Assembly: GCF_001659605.2 (NCBI RefSeq)
Contig: NC_035173.2
Coordinates: 16,733,003-16,797,002 of the forward strand
Origin: Manihot esculenta
Taxonomy: Eukaryota; Streptophyta; Magnoliopsida; Malpighiales; Euphorbiaceae
DNA: 64,000 nt
Direction: 5' to 3'
In this document: positions 11,398 through 24,900 of the stretch, piece by piece
How positions within the stretch are numbered: position 1 is the first letter of the stretch
Layout: every line of letters begins with the position of its first letter
Translations under genes and position numbers: made by a program
The notes under the pieces: generated by a model
Told to the model about the DNA's origin: nothing
The model's input: the letters and a program-made list of their open reading frames with translations, nothing else
Database searches by the model: none

Positions 11398-14022
11398 AAT
11401 AGTATTGATAAATTACACGTTAATCTTTAATATTTAGTGAAATTTACATATTAATCCCTATATTTTTAAATTTAGTCCTTATTTATTTTGACTAATAAAA
11501 TAATTCTTTAAGTTAAACTTTATATTTTTAATTAAAATTAATCCCTATATTTTTTTAATTGGTCCTAAATATTATAATTATTAATAAGTCCTTATATCTA
11601 TAAATTGGTCTCTCTATTTATTAAATTATTTTAATATTTTTATATGTCAAAAATAATATAATAAAAATTAAATAAAAATTTGTCATTCTCTTTTTGTTTA
11701 ATTAAATAAAAATAAATAAATTACTAAAGAATGCAAAATTAGAGAGAAGAGAATTATTCGAGATTAAATTTGGATACAGCTAAGATTCTTGATTTAATTT
11801 TTAATTTATTATTTTATGGCCAAATATAAAATATTAAAATTTAATAAACATGAAAATTAGTTGTAAAAAATTAACTATTTATTTATAAATAATTATAATA
11901 TTTAGAGACTAATTTGTAAAAATATATGGATAAATTATATAGCTAAAAGATTTTTATTAATAAAATAAAATTTTATTATTAAATTTAGAAATATATACTA
12001 AATTTTTAAGAATTAAAATATAATTTATTCTAATTAAAAATTATTTTTAATTAATTTTTAAATGTCACATCAATATTTATTACATAAAAACTTCCACTTT
12101 GCTAATGAAATAAAAATAGATGATTTTTTTTTTGTTACAGATTAAATCACAGGACATTATTTTAAAAAAATCTAATTTTTTATAATTATCTCTTAAAAAA
12201 AGCTAAACTTTTTTTTTAATCAAATTGCAATCTAACCCACTAATTTCAGATTTGGCTGTTTTAGGATATATATTGCAATTTTATTCAATTATCAATTTGA
12301 TAATTTTAGCCAATTTTTATAAATAATAATAATAATAATATTGAGGAGGGGTTGATAATTTTAAACTTAATTTGGTTAACCAAATAAAACTAGAAGCTTA
12401 TTTTTTGTCTATCAGATAAAATTATAACTAAATTTGCCCAAATCAACCTAAATTATTAAAATTGAATTGAAACAATTAGATTAAATTACAATTTCATGAA
12501 AATTTTTGAATTTTTTTGATTAGGCTAAAATTTAGTTTAGTATTACGGTTAAGTTGTTGTTTTGTTATTGTTATAAAAAAAAATATTTATAAGTTTTTTT
12601 TTTTCTGTATTAAATTATGCTTTCTCATAAAGAATTCAAGCTTTTGCTAGCTCAATCTTAATAAAGAAAATATGTAATGGTTATACACAAAGGGGCTTGC
12701 TCAAACTCAACTCAAGCTTGGGTGAAGTCAAGCCTGATCAGAGATAACAGTGTTAAGCTTCAAAATTTGAAAATTCAGTCTATTTGTTTTGCTTGTACCC
12801 CTCAGTTTCAGTTGTGTGGCTGATTTGCCTAAGTAGCGCATCCTTTTGTTCGAATAGTTGATTTTGGTGTCTTAGCGTTACTCTATTTTTTTTATATAGT
12901 TTTTAATTTTTTATTTTCTAAAAGATTGTAGTTTTCATTTTTTATGAAAAATAATAGAAAAAATAAGGAAAATGTGTTTACATACTAATAATAAAAAATC
13001 ATTTTCAAATCAATATGATGGAAAAACTCATAATTTTCATAATTAATAATAAATTGTTAAAAAATTATTGAAAACTTAATTGTTTTACTTTTAAAATATT
13101 TTACTTTGTACTAATAATTTATTTTATAATAATATATTAAAATATTTTTAAATTAATTATTTAATTTTACTTATAAGAATATTATAATATTTTTTTGTCA
13201 TAGAAGAGTCATTATTTTGTATTTAGAAAACAAATGTTTTATAATAAAGGAAAACAGTGAAAAACATTTTAAAGTTTTCCAAATTTTAATTAAAATATTA
13301 AAAAATTGAAAATATAGTTTTCCAGTTTTCCGATTTTCCGAGAAATTTTTTCCACAAAATTTCAGTACTGTATTGACTTTGATGGTGATATGCTTACACT
13401 GTAAATCAGTTTAACCAACTTCATTTCAGAACATTCCTGATGCAGGGCAAACCAATGAAAGATTTAAGGATTACCTAGAGAATTTAAGATTTCAAACTAT
13501 TTTAGTCACTTTGTTTTCTGTTAGATTTAAATTTTCTTATTTGGTGGTTATATAAAGCAACCTAATCCTCTCTTGATATTAGGCTATCATTTCAATTGAT
13601 CCAATGAAACAAGCTTTCTTGAAAATGGTTCTTTTTTTCATAATTTGCTTTATCTATACTAATTATCAAATGAAAAATGAATTGTATTTTACATCTGAGA
13701 GTCTCATGAAAGTTCATTTCCATCTTTTAGAAAAGATTATATTCTTCTGTTTTAATGGAAAAAGAAGAAAAAGCCACTGTGGCTTATTTTAAGAACTGGG
13801 TGAATGATCAATGAGCTTTACCTCAATGGTTGTGGAGTCATCTTTATAGCTATGAAGTCTCCAGTTTGAACCCTCCGTCGAAGCTAATTGTACAAAAAAG
13901 AAACAAGTGGTTAAGTGCTGAAATTGTATGTTTGTGTATTATTCAAGAATGGGCCGTTGTAAAGCATTCATGGGAAGTTAGTCCTTGATGTCTATGAATC
14001 ATGAGTATCTTGTGTTCAACAG
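11398..14022. other. AT-rich intergenic or intronic stretch
   Basis: This is very AT-rich, with a TAA microsatellite at 12321-12341 and long A/T runs. No frame with domain content was found. The short frame at 13604-13792 is low in complexity. If the PPR gene at 14023 is complete further left, this stretch would be intron; no upstream PPR exon is visible here. Confidence 0.6.
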
Positions 14023-15356
14023 TCGTGCAGGTTTTCCATATGGGGCTGCTGAAATATTTTCACTCATGCAACACATGGGGTGTGAACCAGATAGAGCTTC
14101 ATACAACATCATGGTAGATGCATATGGAAGAGCCGGCCTTTATGAGGGTAAAATTCTGGACAAAATAATTATGAATTAGTCAATTTTCCATTTCTATAAC
14201 ATCATTATGTTCTGCAACTTAATAACATCATTATACTAATTATGTAAATTGATTCCTTGTGGAATTCCACGTTTGACTTCAAACAACCAAAAAAAAAAAC
14301 CTACTGACATCTGTTTGGAATCCAGAATTTCGCAAGAATTCAATTCAATTGATTTCTTTTCTAACAATTTTTTTTTTGGTTTGAAATGAAAGAATTCAAT
14401 TCTTTTTAACTTAGAAAAAAAATTTCATTTTGAAAAAAGTTAAAATTTTGCATGATTTTCTAAATATTAATTATTTTCTTGCAAAATGAATGATGCCAAA
14501 CGAGGGGTATGTGAACATTATTGATGTTGAACAACATTTGTGATGGCATATCTATGATTGCTGTTAGTTCTCATTTATCAGACTTGAATGAAAATAAATG
14601 CATCAGTTTTCCACTGCTTTATTGTGTACATTTATTTTTATCAAATCTTAGAAACATCCATCTTGAGACTGCCTAGAATAATGTGCACTATAAAAACGAC
14701 ATCAAGGACAGTTTGTCAAACCTTGTCCATGCTGATATTTGTTTTTCCTTGCATTCTTTTAATGCCTGTCAGATGCACAAGCTGTATTCGAAGAGATGAA
14801 ACGACTAGGAATTACCCCGACAATGAAATCACATATGCTACTTTTGTCTGCCTACTCAAAAGCTAGAAATGTGGCTAAATGTGAAAACATTGTGAACGAA
14901 TTGCATGAATCCGGGCTCGAACCAGACACTTTTGTCCTAAACAGTATGCTGAACTTGTATGGCCGATTAGGTCAATTTGAAAAGATGGAGGAAGTTTTAA
15001 CTGCAATGGAAAAGGGACCTTATGTGACAGATGTAAGCACATACAACATTTTGATCAACATATATGGGCGGGCTGGATTTTTTGAGAAAATGGAAGATCT
15101 CTTTCAATCTCTTCCTGCAAAAAATTTGAAGCCAGATGTGGTGACTTGGACTTCAAGGTTAGGAGCATACTCCAGGAAGAAACTATACACAAAGTGCTTG
15201 CAAATTTTCGAAGAGATGATTGATTCTGGATGTTATCCAGATGGAAGAACTGCAAAAGTACTTCTCTCAGCATGTTCAAGTGAAGATCAAGTTGAGCAAG
15301 TTACTAATGTAATTAGAACAATGCATAAGAATATGGATGCTGTTCTGCCTATCTGA
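14023..15356 (+). CDS. Pentatricopeptide repeat protein, 3' exons only (resembles At2g35130)
   Basis: Two exons are supported: 14023-14147 and 14773-15356. The first ends in phase 1 at GAG G|GT, and the second starts after TGTCAG and completes the codon. The joined frame reads smoothly through about six PPR units, each about 35 residues with the usual LxxxYGRxGxxExMExxxxxM pattern, and ends ...DAVLPI-stop. PPR proteins bind organelle RNA, usually in plastids or mitochondria; the substrate is unknown. Resemblance to Arabidopsis At2g35130 is from memory. The family member is about 600 residues, so well over half is missing. No start codon, transit peptide or upstream PPR unit is visible between the Tat LTR and 14022. 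It is either a 5'-truncated copy or a gene whose first exons lie left of the window. Confidence 0.75.
14311..14504. mobile_element. Short MITE-like element in PPR intron
   Basis: The left end (CTGTTTGGAATCCAG...) and the reverse complement of the right end (CTCGTTTGGCATCAT...) pair over about 28 bases, including a shared TTGCAAGAA-type stretch. The body is AT-rich without coding content. It resembles the larger Tourist-like element at 26870-27608 in its GTTTGG terminus. Exact ends and target duplication are unclear. Confidence 0.5.
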
Positions 15357-18300
15357 TTTTCGCTTATCCATCCATGTTTTCAACAACTTGTAAACAGACA
15401 AAAATTAACATAGTTTGGTTAATATATTGAGCCTACATTTTGTTCCTTTAAAGGCATGTCAATAATATATCTTTTGTTTAATATGATCATTCTGTCAAAA
15501 AATAAAAAATTAAATAAATTTTTATAAAATCTTTATTTTTTAATCCAAATTTATCTCTAAATCGTCATTAAGACTTGATATACTAGAGAATATGAATCAC
15601 TTTCTTAAATTCAGGTAATTGATGACTTTATTTGACTGTATTTGGGATATGATTTTAGCCAAAAATCAAAACTAGAATTAAACTTTTAATTCTCCTATTG
15701 TTAATAATTAGAGTTATTAAAATTTGGTTCAAAAAAATTTCCATACTTTTTAAGTCTTATTTTAATTTTATAATTTTCACTTTAATATTAGTTTCATTAT
15801 TCAAACCTTGTTTTCTTATAAAATTACAATAATTATATGCATTTAAAATAGTAAACAATTTTAAATATATAAGATTAAAACAATAACAAAAATAATAACA
15901 CTAATATTAACATAATAATAAAAATATATTATATATAATTCTTAGGAACAATATTCTATTATCTTACTAAGAGTGAATATCATCTTTTATATATATATTT
16001 ATATATATTAAAATCATAAAAATTATATCTAAAAACATAAGTATAAAGTTTTTTTACTAAAAAATTAGAACCAAATAAAAATAGTATACATAATTTTGAT
16101 TCTATATAGCAAAAAAAAAAAATAAAAATATATAACAAAGTAAAAAAAGCACATTATTTTTTTGCAAATATGTCTTTGTATGTTATCATTAACATTCAAA
16201 TTAGTCCAGTCAATCGTTACTCATAGGTTTTTACTTTTCCAATCTCCAATTTTCCAGTTCAAAAAAAAAAAATAACCCAATTAATCGTTAATTTTATTTA
16301 CAATTGCTTTTAAACTCATTGTTAAAAAACTTAATCATGCAAAGAAAAGAGAGCGAGATAGTTGGTGTCTATGGTAAATACTCTGATGCTCGATTAAATA
16401 AATAAAAAAATAGGACGAGGATAAACAATAGCTTAGAACATAAAAATAGTTATTTAAAAATTGCATACTTTTACTTTTGTAATTGTTTAGCTAAGGAAAT
16501 AAAATTAAATATAATATTTTTTGAGAATTCACCGATGATGTGACGGCCTCTTAATAAGAGATATTATCAACTATCCTGCGATTATCAACATAATAGAGAT
16601 ATACTTCACAGTAAGAATATCTATTTAGGGAAGGCGAGTTTTGATAATAAATTGGGTGTTTCGATATCCGGATCTTCTTTTTTTCGAATCGAACTGCACT
16701 TTAAATTATTAGATTTTTACAACGTGGTTATATTTTGTGAGGACTAATTTATAACTTATTTTGAATGAGTATTATATAATATTAAATTAAAAAATATATT
16801 TCACAAAATTTAGTTTTAAAAATATAAAATAACAAAATAAATTTTTATAAACTACTTTTTTTTCTAAAAAAAATTCTCAACCATCATAATCAATCTCAAA
16901 TCATATTATCCTCAAACAATAGTATTGGTTTAGAAGAAAAATCTGGTAATTCTGTCCATAAATGAAAATAGATGGAATATTTGAAAAAATATTAAAGACA
17001 TATGGATATGAGTTGCTAAGTTTAGAATTAAGTGATTATGAACGATAGTAGTTGATATATGATGAGCGCAATCAATATGATATATATTAGTAAGATAACT
17101 CTCCCAATTGATATTATCTCCTATTCTTATTATGTATGTTTAATGATAAAAATTAAATTAAGAGACAAGCTCTGTTTATATGATAGGAAATTATTTTTCA
17201 TGTTAAGAAGCCTTCTTATTCTCTTAGTTTTGTGTTAAAATGTGATATTTTCTAAATTTTTTTATTTAATACTCCAAATTTTAGAGATGTATAGAAAAGG
17301 CTTGATGGTCGACTTAAGTTTTTTCTAGATCAATTATCTACTAAAAATTTATGTTCTAAAAAAATATTCAATTTGAAATAAATTAAAAATGTAATTGAAA
17401 ATTTAGAGTGCCTATTTTTATTTTTTTTTATCAAAATTAAAAATAATTTTTTGATTTTTATTACTCACTTTTTGAAAACTATTTTTAAAAAAAATATTAT
17501 ATAAAAATAAGTTTATACTTTGATACATAAAAGTAAATAATAAAATATTTTTTAAAAAATATGATATAAATGCTTTTGTAAATTATTGCATATAAAATAA
17601 TAAATTGTTTTTACAAAGTATATTGTAATATAATAAAAATTATTATTTAGTTGCCGTAATTTAAGAAAACTAATTAAATAGTTCATTAATTTAAAATATA
17701 TTAAAATATTATTGAAATTTTAAAAAATTTATTAATTATACTTTTTTTAATTTTAGTGGTTAAGTGTTATAAAAATTAAAAAAAATTTATTATTTAGCAT
17801 CGATAATATATGAAAACTTATTAATTAATCATTTGATTTTGAAAAATATATTAAAATATTTTAAAGTTTTGAAAAGCATATTCATGCTTCATTAATTATA
17901 ACTATTAAATATTATGAAAATATTTAAAATACTCTTAATAACTAATTAATAAATATTTTTATAAAATTAAAAGACTAATTAATGAATTTTATCTTATTAC
18001 ATAGATTAAATAATAAAATATTTAATGATTAAATTAAAAAGAAGACTAATGAATTTTTTTAATATATCAAATGCATTTTAATATATTTTTAAAAATCAAT
18101 CAACCAACTAACTAATTAATTTTATTATATTAAATGGGCTAAATAATAATTTTTTTAGAAAAAATTAAAAATATTTTTAATAGATAAAGAATAATTAATA
18201 AATATTTTTATAAAATTAAAAGATTAATTTAAAATTTTTATCATATTAAATATTAAAATATTTAAAAATTAAAATTAATAAAAGATTTATTTAAAATTAA

Positions 18301-18664
18301 AAAATTAATTAATGAGTTTTTTATAATATAAAAAATAAATAGTAGATTTTTTTTATAATAATAAATAAAAATATATTTTATAAATTAATTGAATAAATAT
18401 ATATTTAGAAAATGAATTTGATAGGTGAAGATACGGTTTTGAAATTATTAATAATAATATGATAAAATAAAAAAAATTTAATGATGTGATAGGATTTATA
18501 ACAAAAAAATCAATATTTATGATTTTTAATTTTTAATTTTTTAAATTTAAAAATATTTTCTAATAAATAATAAAAATCAAATACTAGCAACCGAGAAAGT
18601 TTTTAATTTATTAGATAAAAATTGAAAAACAGAAAATCACAAATGATCTTAACAAACACACTCT
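15357..18664. other. AT-rich intergenic region between PPR and RPN5
   Basis: No coding frame or RNA gene was seen. The start holds the 3' UTR of the PPR gene. From about 17404 to 18665 the two ends share a loose inverted similarity (AGAGTG near each end, then related AT-rich words), which may mark an old non-autonomous DNA element. That is too weak to call. Confidence 0.5.
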
Positions 18665-18864
18665 TAGTTTAAAAAACAAATCCACCAAAACAAAAACCGG
18701 CTTGAAATAAAAACGGGTTTACGGGTTCCACATGGATCCGGACCCATTGCCCATGGTTTCTTGAGCAGGGGGTTTATTCTAAATCTATCCCTTTTGCATA
18801 ACAAAGTAAAAAAACACTGAGCAAATCTCTTTTTGTTCTTCTCAAAATCTAAACACAAACTCTC

Positions 18865-18871
18865 TAGGGTT
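18865..18871 (-). promoter_or_regulatory. telo-box-like motif upstream of RPN5
   Basis: TAGGGTT on the plus strand is AACCCTA on the minus strand, the core of the plant telo-box often seen in 5' regions of housekeeping genes. It is 52 bases before the start codon, in a likely 5' UTR or proximal promoter. Function here is inferred only from motif and position. Confidence 0.4.
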
Positions 18872-18922
18872 CATCGGCATTTGATTAAAAAAAAGTTCAT
18901 CTATAGATTCTCCCTGTTGAAG

Positions 18923-21900
18923 ATGGTAAACCTTTAAATTACTTTCCTCTCATTCAGATCTACCCATTTTTTTCTATTCTTTTTTTGTTTTGATTTCGTC
19001 GGCTTTTTTTGTGGTTTGCTTCTTTTGGTTTTGTTTTCAATGGGAAATCAGGAGGGCAAAGCCAATTTAGAGTCGTCGATAGAGCAGTTGCAGAATGTCG
19101 AGAAGCAGATGAGACTAGCCGGTGACGTCGCCGGAACTAAGAAGGCCGTAACGGACATTCTTCAACTTTGCTTCGAAGCCAAAGACTGGAAGATGCTCAA
19201 CGACCAGATAATCCTTCTCTCCAAGAAACGTGGTCAACTCAAGCAGGTACTCATACACTGCATAAGATTCGCTTTCAACACACTGTTTGTGTAGAGTTAG
19301 ATTGAGACCTTATTATTGTTGTTGTTATTGTCTGTCTACATAGATTTCCCTGTTGCTAGTGATAATTAGGTTTGGAAATCATCTTTTGCAATAGCTGGGA
19401 AGGCCTTGCTAATTGTACATTATTTATGCTTAACAAAAGCCAAGATAATCTTATTTCATAAAAGAAAAAGCCAAGGTGATCTCAAAATTTGTATCTATAC
19501 GATTTTGTGTATATTTTTATCTTTCTATCAACATTTTTTCAAAGGGTAGTAGTTAGCAGTGACTTTGTTAGTTCTGCTGCTTTTTGTGATTTATTTTGCT
19601 GTCGTTAGTTTGTTTGGCTTCTCTGTTAGCCATTTTTTCACAAATGTTGACATAAATTTGTGAAATGGCTGTGTTTATAACTTGATGAATAAACTGAATA
19701 GGTTTGCATGAATAGGAGGTGACTGTGAATGCCTACTGAATGGCTACTGATATAGTTGGGTTGAAATGATGTGTTGTTGTGCTTATTGATAGTTGTGCTA
19801 TTGCAATTAGTAATAGTTTTTATTTGAGCTAAATTTGCATTTGCTGGACCTGGAAAAGTCTATGCAGTGAATCACTAATGATCTAAATTTGAATCATGTA
19901 CAATGCTAAAATTTAGCAGGAGTCATAGGTTGAATAGTCATAGTTGCTGAATGACAGGTTACTGGGCAGTCTATATTAATTGGCTTATAACTGGACCTAC
20001 AGAGGTCCAAATAATGTAATTCCAGAATCAAATGAATCTTGAGACATATAGCTAAAACTTTGATGAAGGAACCTCTGTCAAATTCTGTACCATTTGGAAG
20101 AGTTGTGTGTGGAAATGCGATAGTGGGTGCTGGAATTGTGTTCTGTGAGCAATTTGTATAGATGGAGTCATATCTGGTGTTTTAGGTGTCCAAATGATGT
20201 GCATCCAGGCTCAAAAGAAACTTAAAACCTAGAGCAGAAAATGTTGCAGAAGGCACCTTTGCCTAATTCTAATTGCAAGTGAGCTGAAAAGTGGTTCCAA
20301 ATTATGGAGCATGTAAAACTTAGACTGAAATTGAAACTGAAAGTTGGATTAGGAATAGGTTGTGGAAAATAGGTCATAACTTTCATGAAGAAGCCTTGGC
20401 CTAATTTTGTCCATAAGATGCCCAAAACTGGGATCTAAAGGACAGAGAGCTGTCCTGTTTGAATTGTGCAGCAATTGTATGAAAAGCGCACTTAGTTGCT
20501 ATTCATAAGAATCTCAATGTTTATGTAACTGTTTTGTGCTTTAAATTGATGAATACCATATCTACCTGAAGCATGATGGTTTGTGACTTAAAATGTTGGC
20601 TCCTACATTTGTCAGCTAGTAGTATTCTCATGCTTTAGAAGATATACCTATCCCTATGTAATCATGTGTGTGTAAATGGTTATATTATGATATTAAGTGG
20701 GCAGTCATCATGGAGCTGATCAAAATGTTATTGGAAATTTCTGTTTGATGTTCTTATGTTAGTTTTTTTCTTCATTGGCAATTCTGTTTTTCCCCCTCAG
20801 GCTGTAACTGCCATGGTCCAGCAAGCCATGCAGTACATTGATGAGACACCAGATCTCGACACTCGTATAGAGCTCATTAAGACACTTAACACTGTTTCTG
20901 CTGGGAAGGTAACTTTTTCTGAAACATTTAAATCCTTTTATATTTATTACCTAACATGTTGTTCATGTGTGCATTTGTATATTTATCACCAGCTATTTTA
21001 ATGAGCTTCATCATGCTGTCAGATTTATGTTGAAATTGAGAGAGCTCGGTTGATAAAAAAACTGGCAAAGATTAAGGAAGAACAAGGGCTTATAGCTGAA
21101 GCGGCAGATTTGATGCAAGAAGTTGCAGTAGGTTCTGGGCTTCCATTTGTCGATATTTTTCATATAGCTTTCTGTTTCAATATCAGGGGAAGAATGCATC
21201 TATATATCACCTAGTGGTCTCTCTCTGTGTGTGTGCTCCTTTTTTTTCCCCTTTCCTTTATAAGACTTCTTAAATTTTTGACATGCAGGTGGAAACTTTT
21301 GGTGCAATGGCAAAAACAGAGAAAATTGCTTTCATTCTTGAACAAGTATGTAACCTTTGTCTCCAATATCATTATTTAGTACTTATTCACCAAGCCATAG
21401 AGCTGTTAATGAGCTGAGCCACTTGGAAGCAGCTTCAGCTTGCTTGGTACAAGCTTGACTTGACTTGACTCAAAGCTTTATTTATAAGCTTGTTTAGCAA
21501 ACAAGCTTGAGCTCACTGATGCTCAACTTGTTAAGGTTCAAAAGCTGGCTTCATATATAGGCTTGTGAGTTAGCTCGTTGAATAGGCTTATGAGCTAATA
21601 TGTTTAATAGGCTCGTAAGCTAGTTTAGTAAGTAGGTTTGTGAGTTGGCTTGTTTGCAAATTTACTTGTATTTACTGTTTCATTTTTATAACATTGTGAA
21701 TATATTGTTTTGTTTATGATTATTCTTAAAATAATATATGAATAACTATTAATTAAAACTATGATATAATGAGACCTATATAAAATATGGGTATATGCAA
21801 TTTAAATTTATTTTTTATGAAATAAGTTATCTTTCATAGGAAAAACAAAATTAAAATATTAAATTATATACATATATACACACACACACATATGTGTATA

Positions 21901-24900
21901 TATGTTAATTTTCAATATATATAATTTGGATTATAACATTATATTTAAATCATAAATATAAAATAAAAACTTCATCTGGAAAGTGACACATGGGATTTTT
22001 ATGTTTATTTTATGATTATAGTATAAGATAAAATTAGAAGGGTTATTTATTTTATTAAAACTAGTAAATTTTATAAGGCCAAATGCATAATTTTCCCATT
22101 TACTTTCCCACAAAAAAGTTATTTTATCCTTTTGACTTTATCTATGTTCTATTTGCCCCTTCAACTTTTAAATTTTGAGTAATTTAATCCCTGTAATCTG
22201 AGAACCGAGTGCATAAATCCCTTCAACTTTCAGTTGTGGAATAACTTGATTCCTGTGACATGGGAGCAGATGAATATCATGCTTCAATCGTAGTAGTTAA
22301 GTTATTCTGCAATTTGAAAGTTGAAGGGTAAATAGGATGAAGATAAAGTCGAAGAGGTAAGTGACTCTTTGTCAAAAGATGAGAGGGCAAATTGCATTCA
22401 GCAAAAATTATAATTATACATTAAAAAATTTTAATATAGTAATCAATTAGGGTTAAGTTTATTGTAGGCTAGTCGAGCTTGAGCTTATATTGTTTATGGT
22501 ATAAACAAGTTTAAGATGAGTCAAGCTCGAGGTCAATAATTTTAGAATAACCAGGCTAAAGCTCTAATATCAAAGCTTGAGCGAGCTTGAGGTTCTAATC
22601 TAACTGAAGGCCTAGTTTGAGCTACGCAAATCTCAATTCGGCTCGTTTACACCCCTATAAGCACCATTCTAGTGCAACGGTAGAAGTGGTGGATACCAAG
22701 AGGCTAGTAGTTCCAGATTTAAATGCAAAGTTCCTCCATTTTAATGTGCTAAAGAATACAACTGTTGCTAAGTTTCCTGAGGATACAATTGTGATGTGTT
22801 AGGTAGTAATGGAATGATATATATTTTTCTTCTTTTATATTTATTAACTTTATTTCAAATGTGACCCTCATTTGTAATTAAAATAATTTCAAAATAATTA
22901 TTCAATTCATCAATAGCAACATTGGATGGTTTTACAAGAAAATTCTTTGCTAACTCCCAACAGAGTGAAATCACAAGTCTGTTTTATTACATAACAAAAC
23001 CATACTTAAGAAACACACCTAAACACTTTTGTAAAACACTTTTGTAAGTGCCCCTTTTCTTATTTATTTTATTTAGCATAATGCATTGATCCTGGGATTG
23101 TTGTCGAGTTGCAGCATAATGTTAATTCTGTTTCAGCTTGTGGTTAATTAACTTTTCAGGTTCGTCTATGCCTAGACCGCCAAGATTATGTTCGTGCACA
23201 AATTCTCTCAAGGAAGATTAGTCCAAGAGTATTTGATGCTGATACTTCCAAAGAGAAGAAGAAACCCAAGGAAGGTGATAATGTTGTTGAAGAGGCCCCT
23301 GCTGATATACCGTCACTCTTGGCATTAAAGAGAATCTACTATGAATTAATGATACGGTATCTTATTTTTCTGTGCGTGTGTATGCATTTTGCTTTATTTT
23401 TAGAGTCTTCCTTTACCATTATGTGGATGATTTATTTTATTGGCAAGTCTTTAACGTATGAAAAATGATGAAGATGGTGTGATAACTTATTCAACTGAGA
23501 GTTCCTTGATAATAGCTTTCTATCTTTTTTTTATCCATGAAAAATGATGTCCCTCTGTGCTTCTTCTTATTACCCTCTCGACTCAGAAAATTGATTTCAA
23601 GCACTAACGGATATTGCAGATGCATTGCTCTCATACCTTCACAATTATTTTTTGGTATGCTGGGACTGTGTTTTACTTGTTCCAGGGTTCATGTGTAGTC
23701 TGTCTTTTGGGAATGTGATTTGGTCTTGGGCTTGGACCTTGGAGTTATTTACTGACTTAAATGTAAATGGGTTAGGTGCTTTGAAGATGTGTTGGTTGTT
23801 GAATCCTGATGGTAAGATATAGAGCAAATTTATGACCTTTTATAGGTGAAGATGCATATATTTATGAAAGTGCATAAAAAAACACCACACCCAAATCACT
23901 GCCTTTTGATTAGTTCCCTAATATTGAACATTGGAATGCAGATTGACATGTATTCTTTTGACTCGACTAATTTCCATATGCTCATGCATATCAGTGGCCC
24001 CTGTGTTTCATATCTTGGGAAGTTGCCTTGTTTTCTAATTTATGTTTGAGCTGGAAGAATGGTGTCAGCAAATATTAGTTTCCAAGGTTGTAAATCTAAA
24101 AACAAGAAATGTCCAATAGATTCTCGGTGTTATTACATGTGGCTCTTAGATTGCATTTGTGGATTTCTATGATTTATGAATATGGTGTTCAGGTTTTCTG
24201 TCCACGTGTCATGATTTGACATGTTTTTCTTATAGATTCTCGGTGTTCAGTGTCATGATTGGAAATAGAGATATATTTTACGCTCTATTTCCACCCTCTC
24301 TGTAGGTATTATTCTCATAACAATGATTACCTTGAAATTTGCCGTTGCTACAAGGCCATATACGAAATCCCTTCAGTAAAGGAAGACCCAGCTCAGTGGA
24401 TTCCGGTAAATGTTTATGTTTAATGCATTTTATACTATCAAGATTGTGCAGATTGTTCTACAGTTCTTTGATATTTTCGGTAACATGTAGGTCCTGAGAA
24501 AAATCTGTTGGTATTTGGTACTGTCACCACATGATCCAATGCAATCAAGCCTTTTGAATTCTACCTTGGAGGATAAACACCTTTCTGAAATTCCAAAATT
24601 TAAGTACGTGCTGCTTTAATGATTTACTGATTCACTTTGATAATCTATTTATAATTTACTGTTTCTAACATGTGCCTCTGTTTGGCGATCTGCCATAGGG
24701 TGCTCTTGAAACAATTGGTCACAATGGAGGTCATCCAATGGACATCTCTTTGGAATACATACAATGAAGAGTTTGACACTGAGAAGAACTTGCTTGGAGG
24801 CTCTTTGGGTGACAAAGCAGCAGAAGATTTGAAGCAAAGGATAATTGAACATGTAATTTCTTGCTTCCACACGAAAAATTTCCTACATACTAACACATGT

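Noticed and set aside
13604..13792. 62-codon frame upstream of the PPR exons as a missing PPR exon
   Set aside because: Phe/Ile/Lys-rich, no PPR pattern.
17404..18665. 1.26-kb element with inverted ends
   Set aside because: Only a few bases match at the ends in very AT-rich DNA; no target duplication.
23625..24049. Short frames on both strands in RPN5 intron 6
   Set aside because: Inside an intron with firm splice sites; no domain and no codon pattern.
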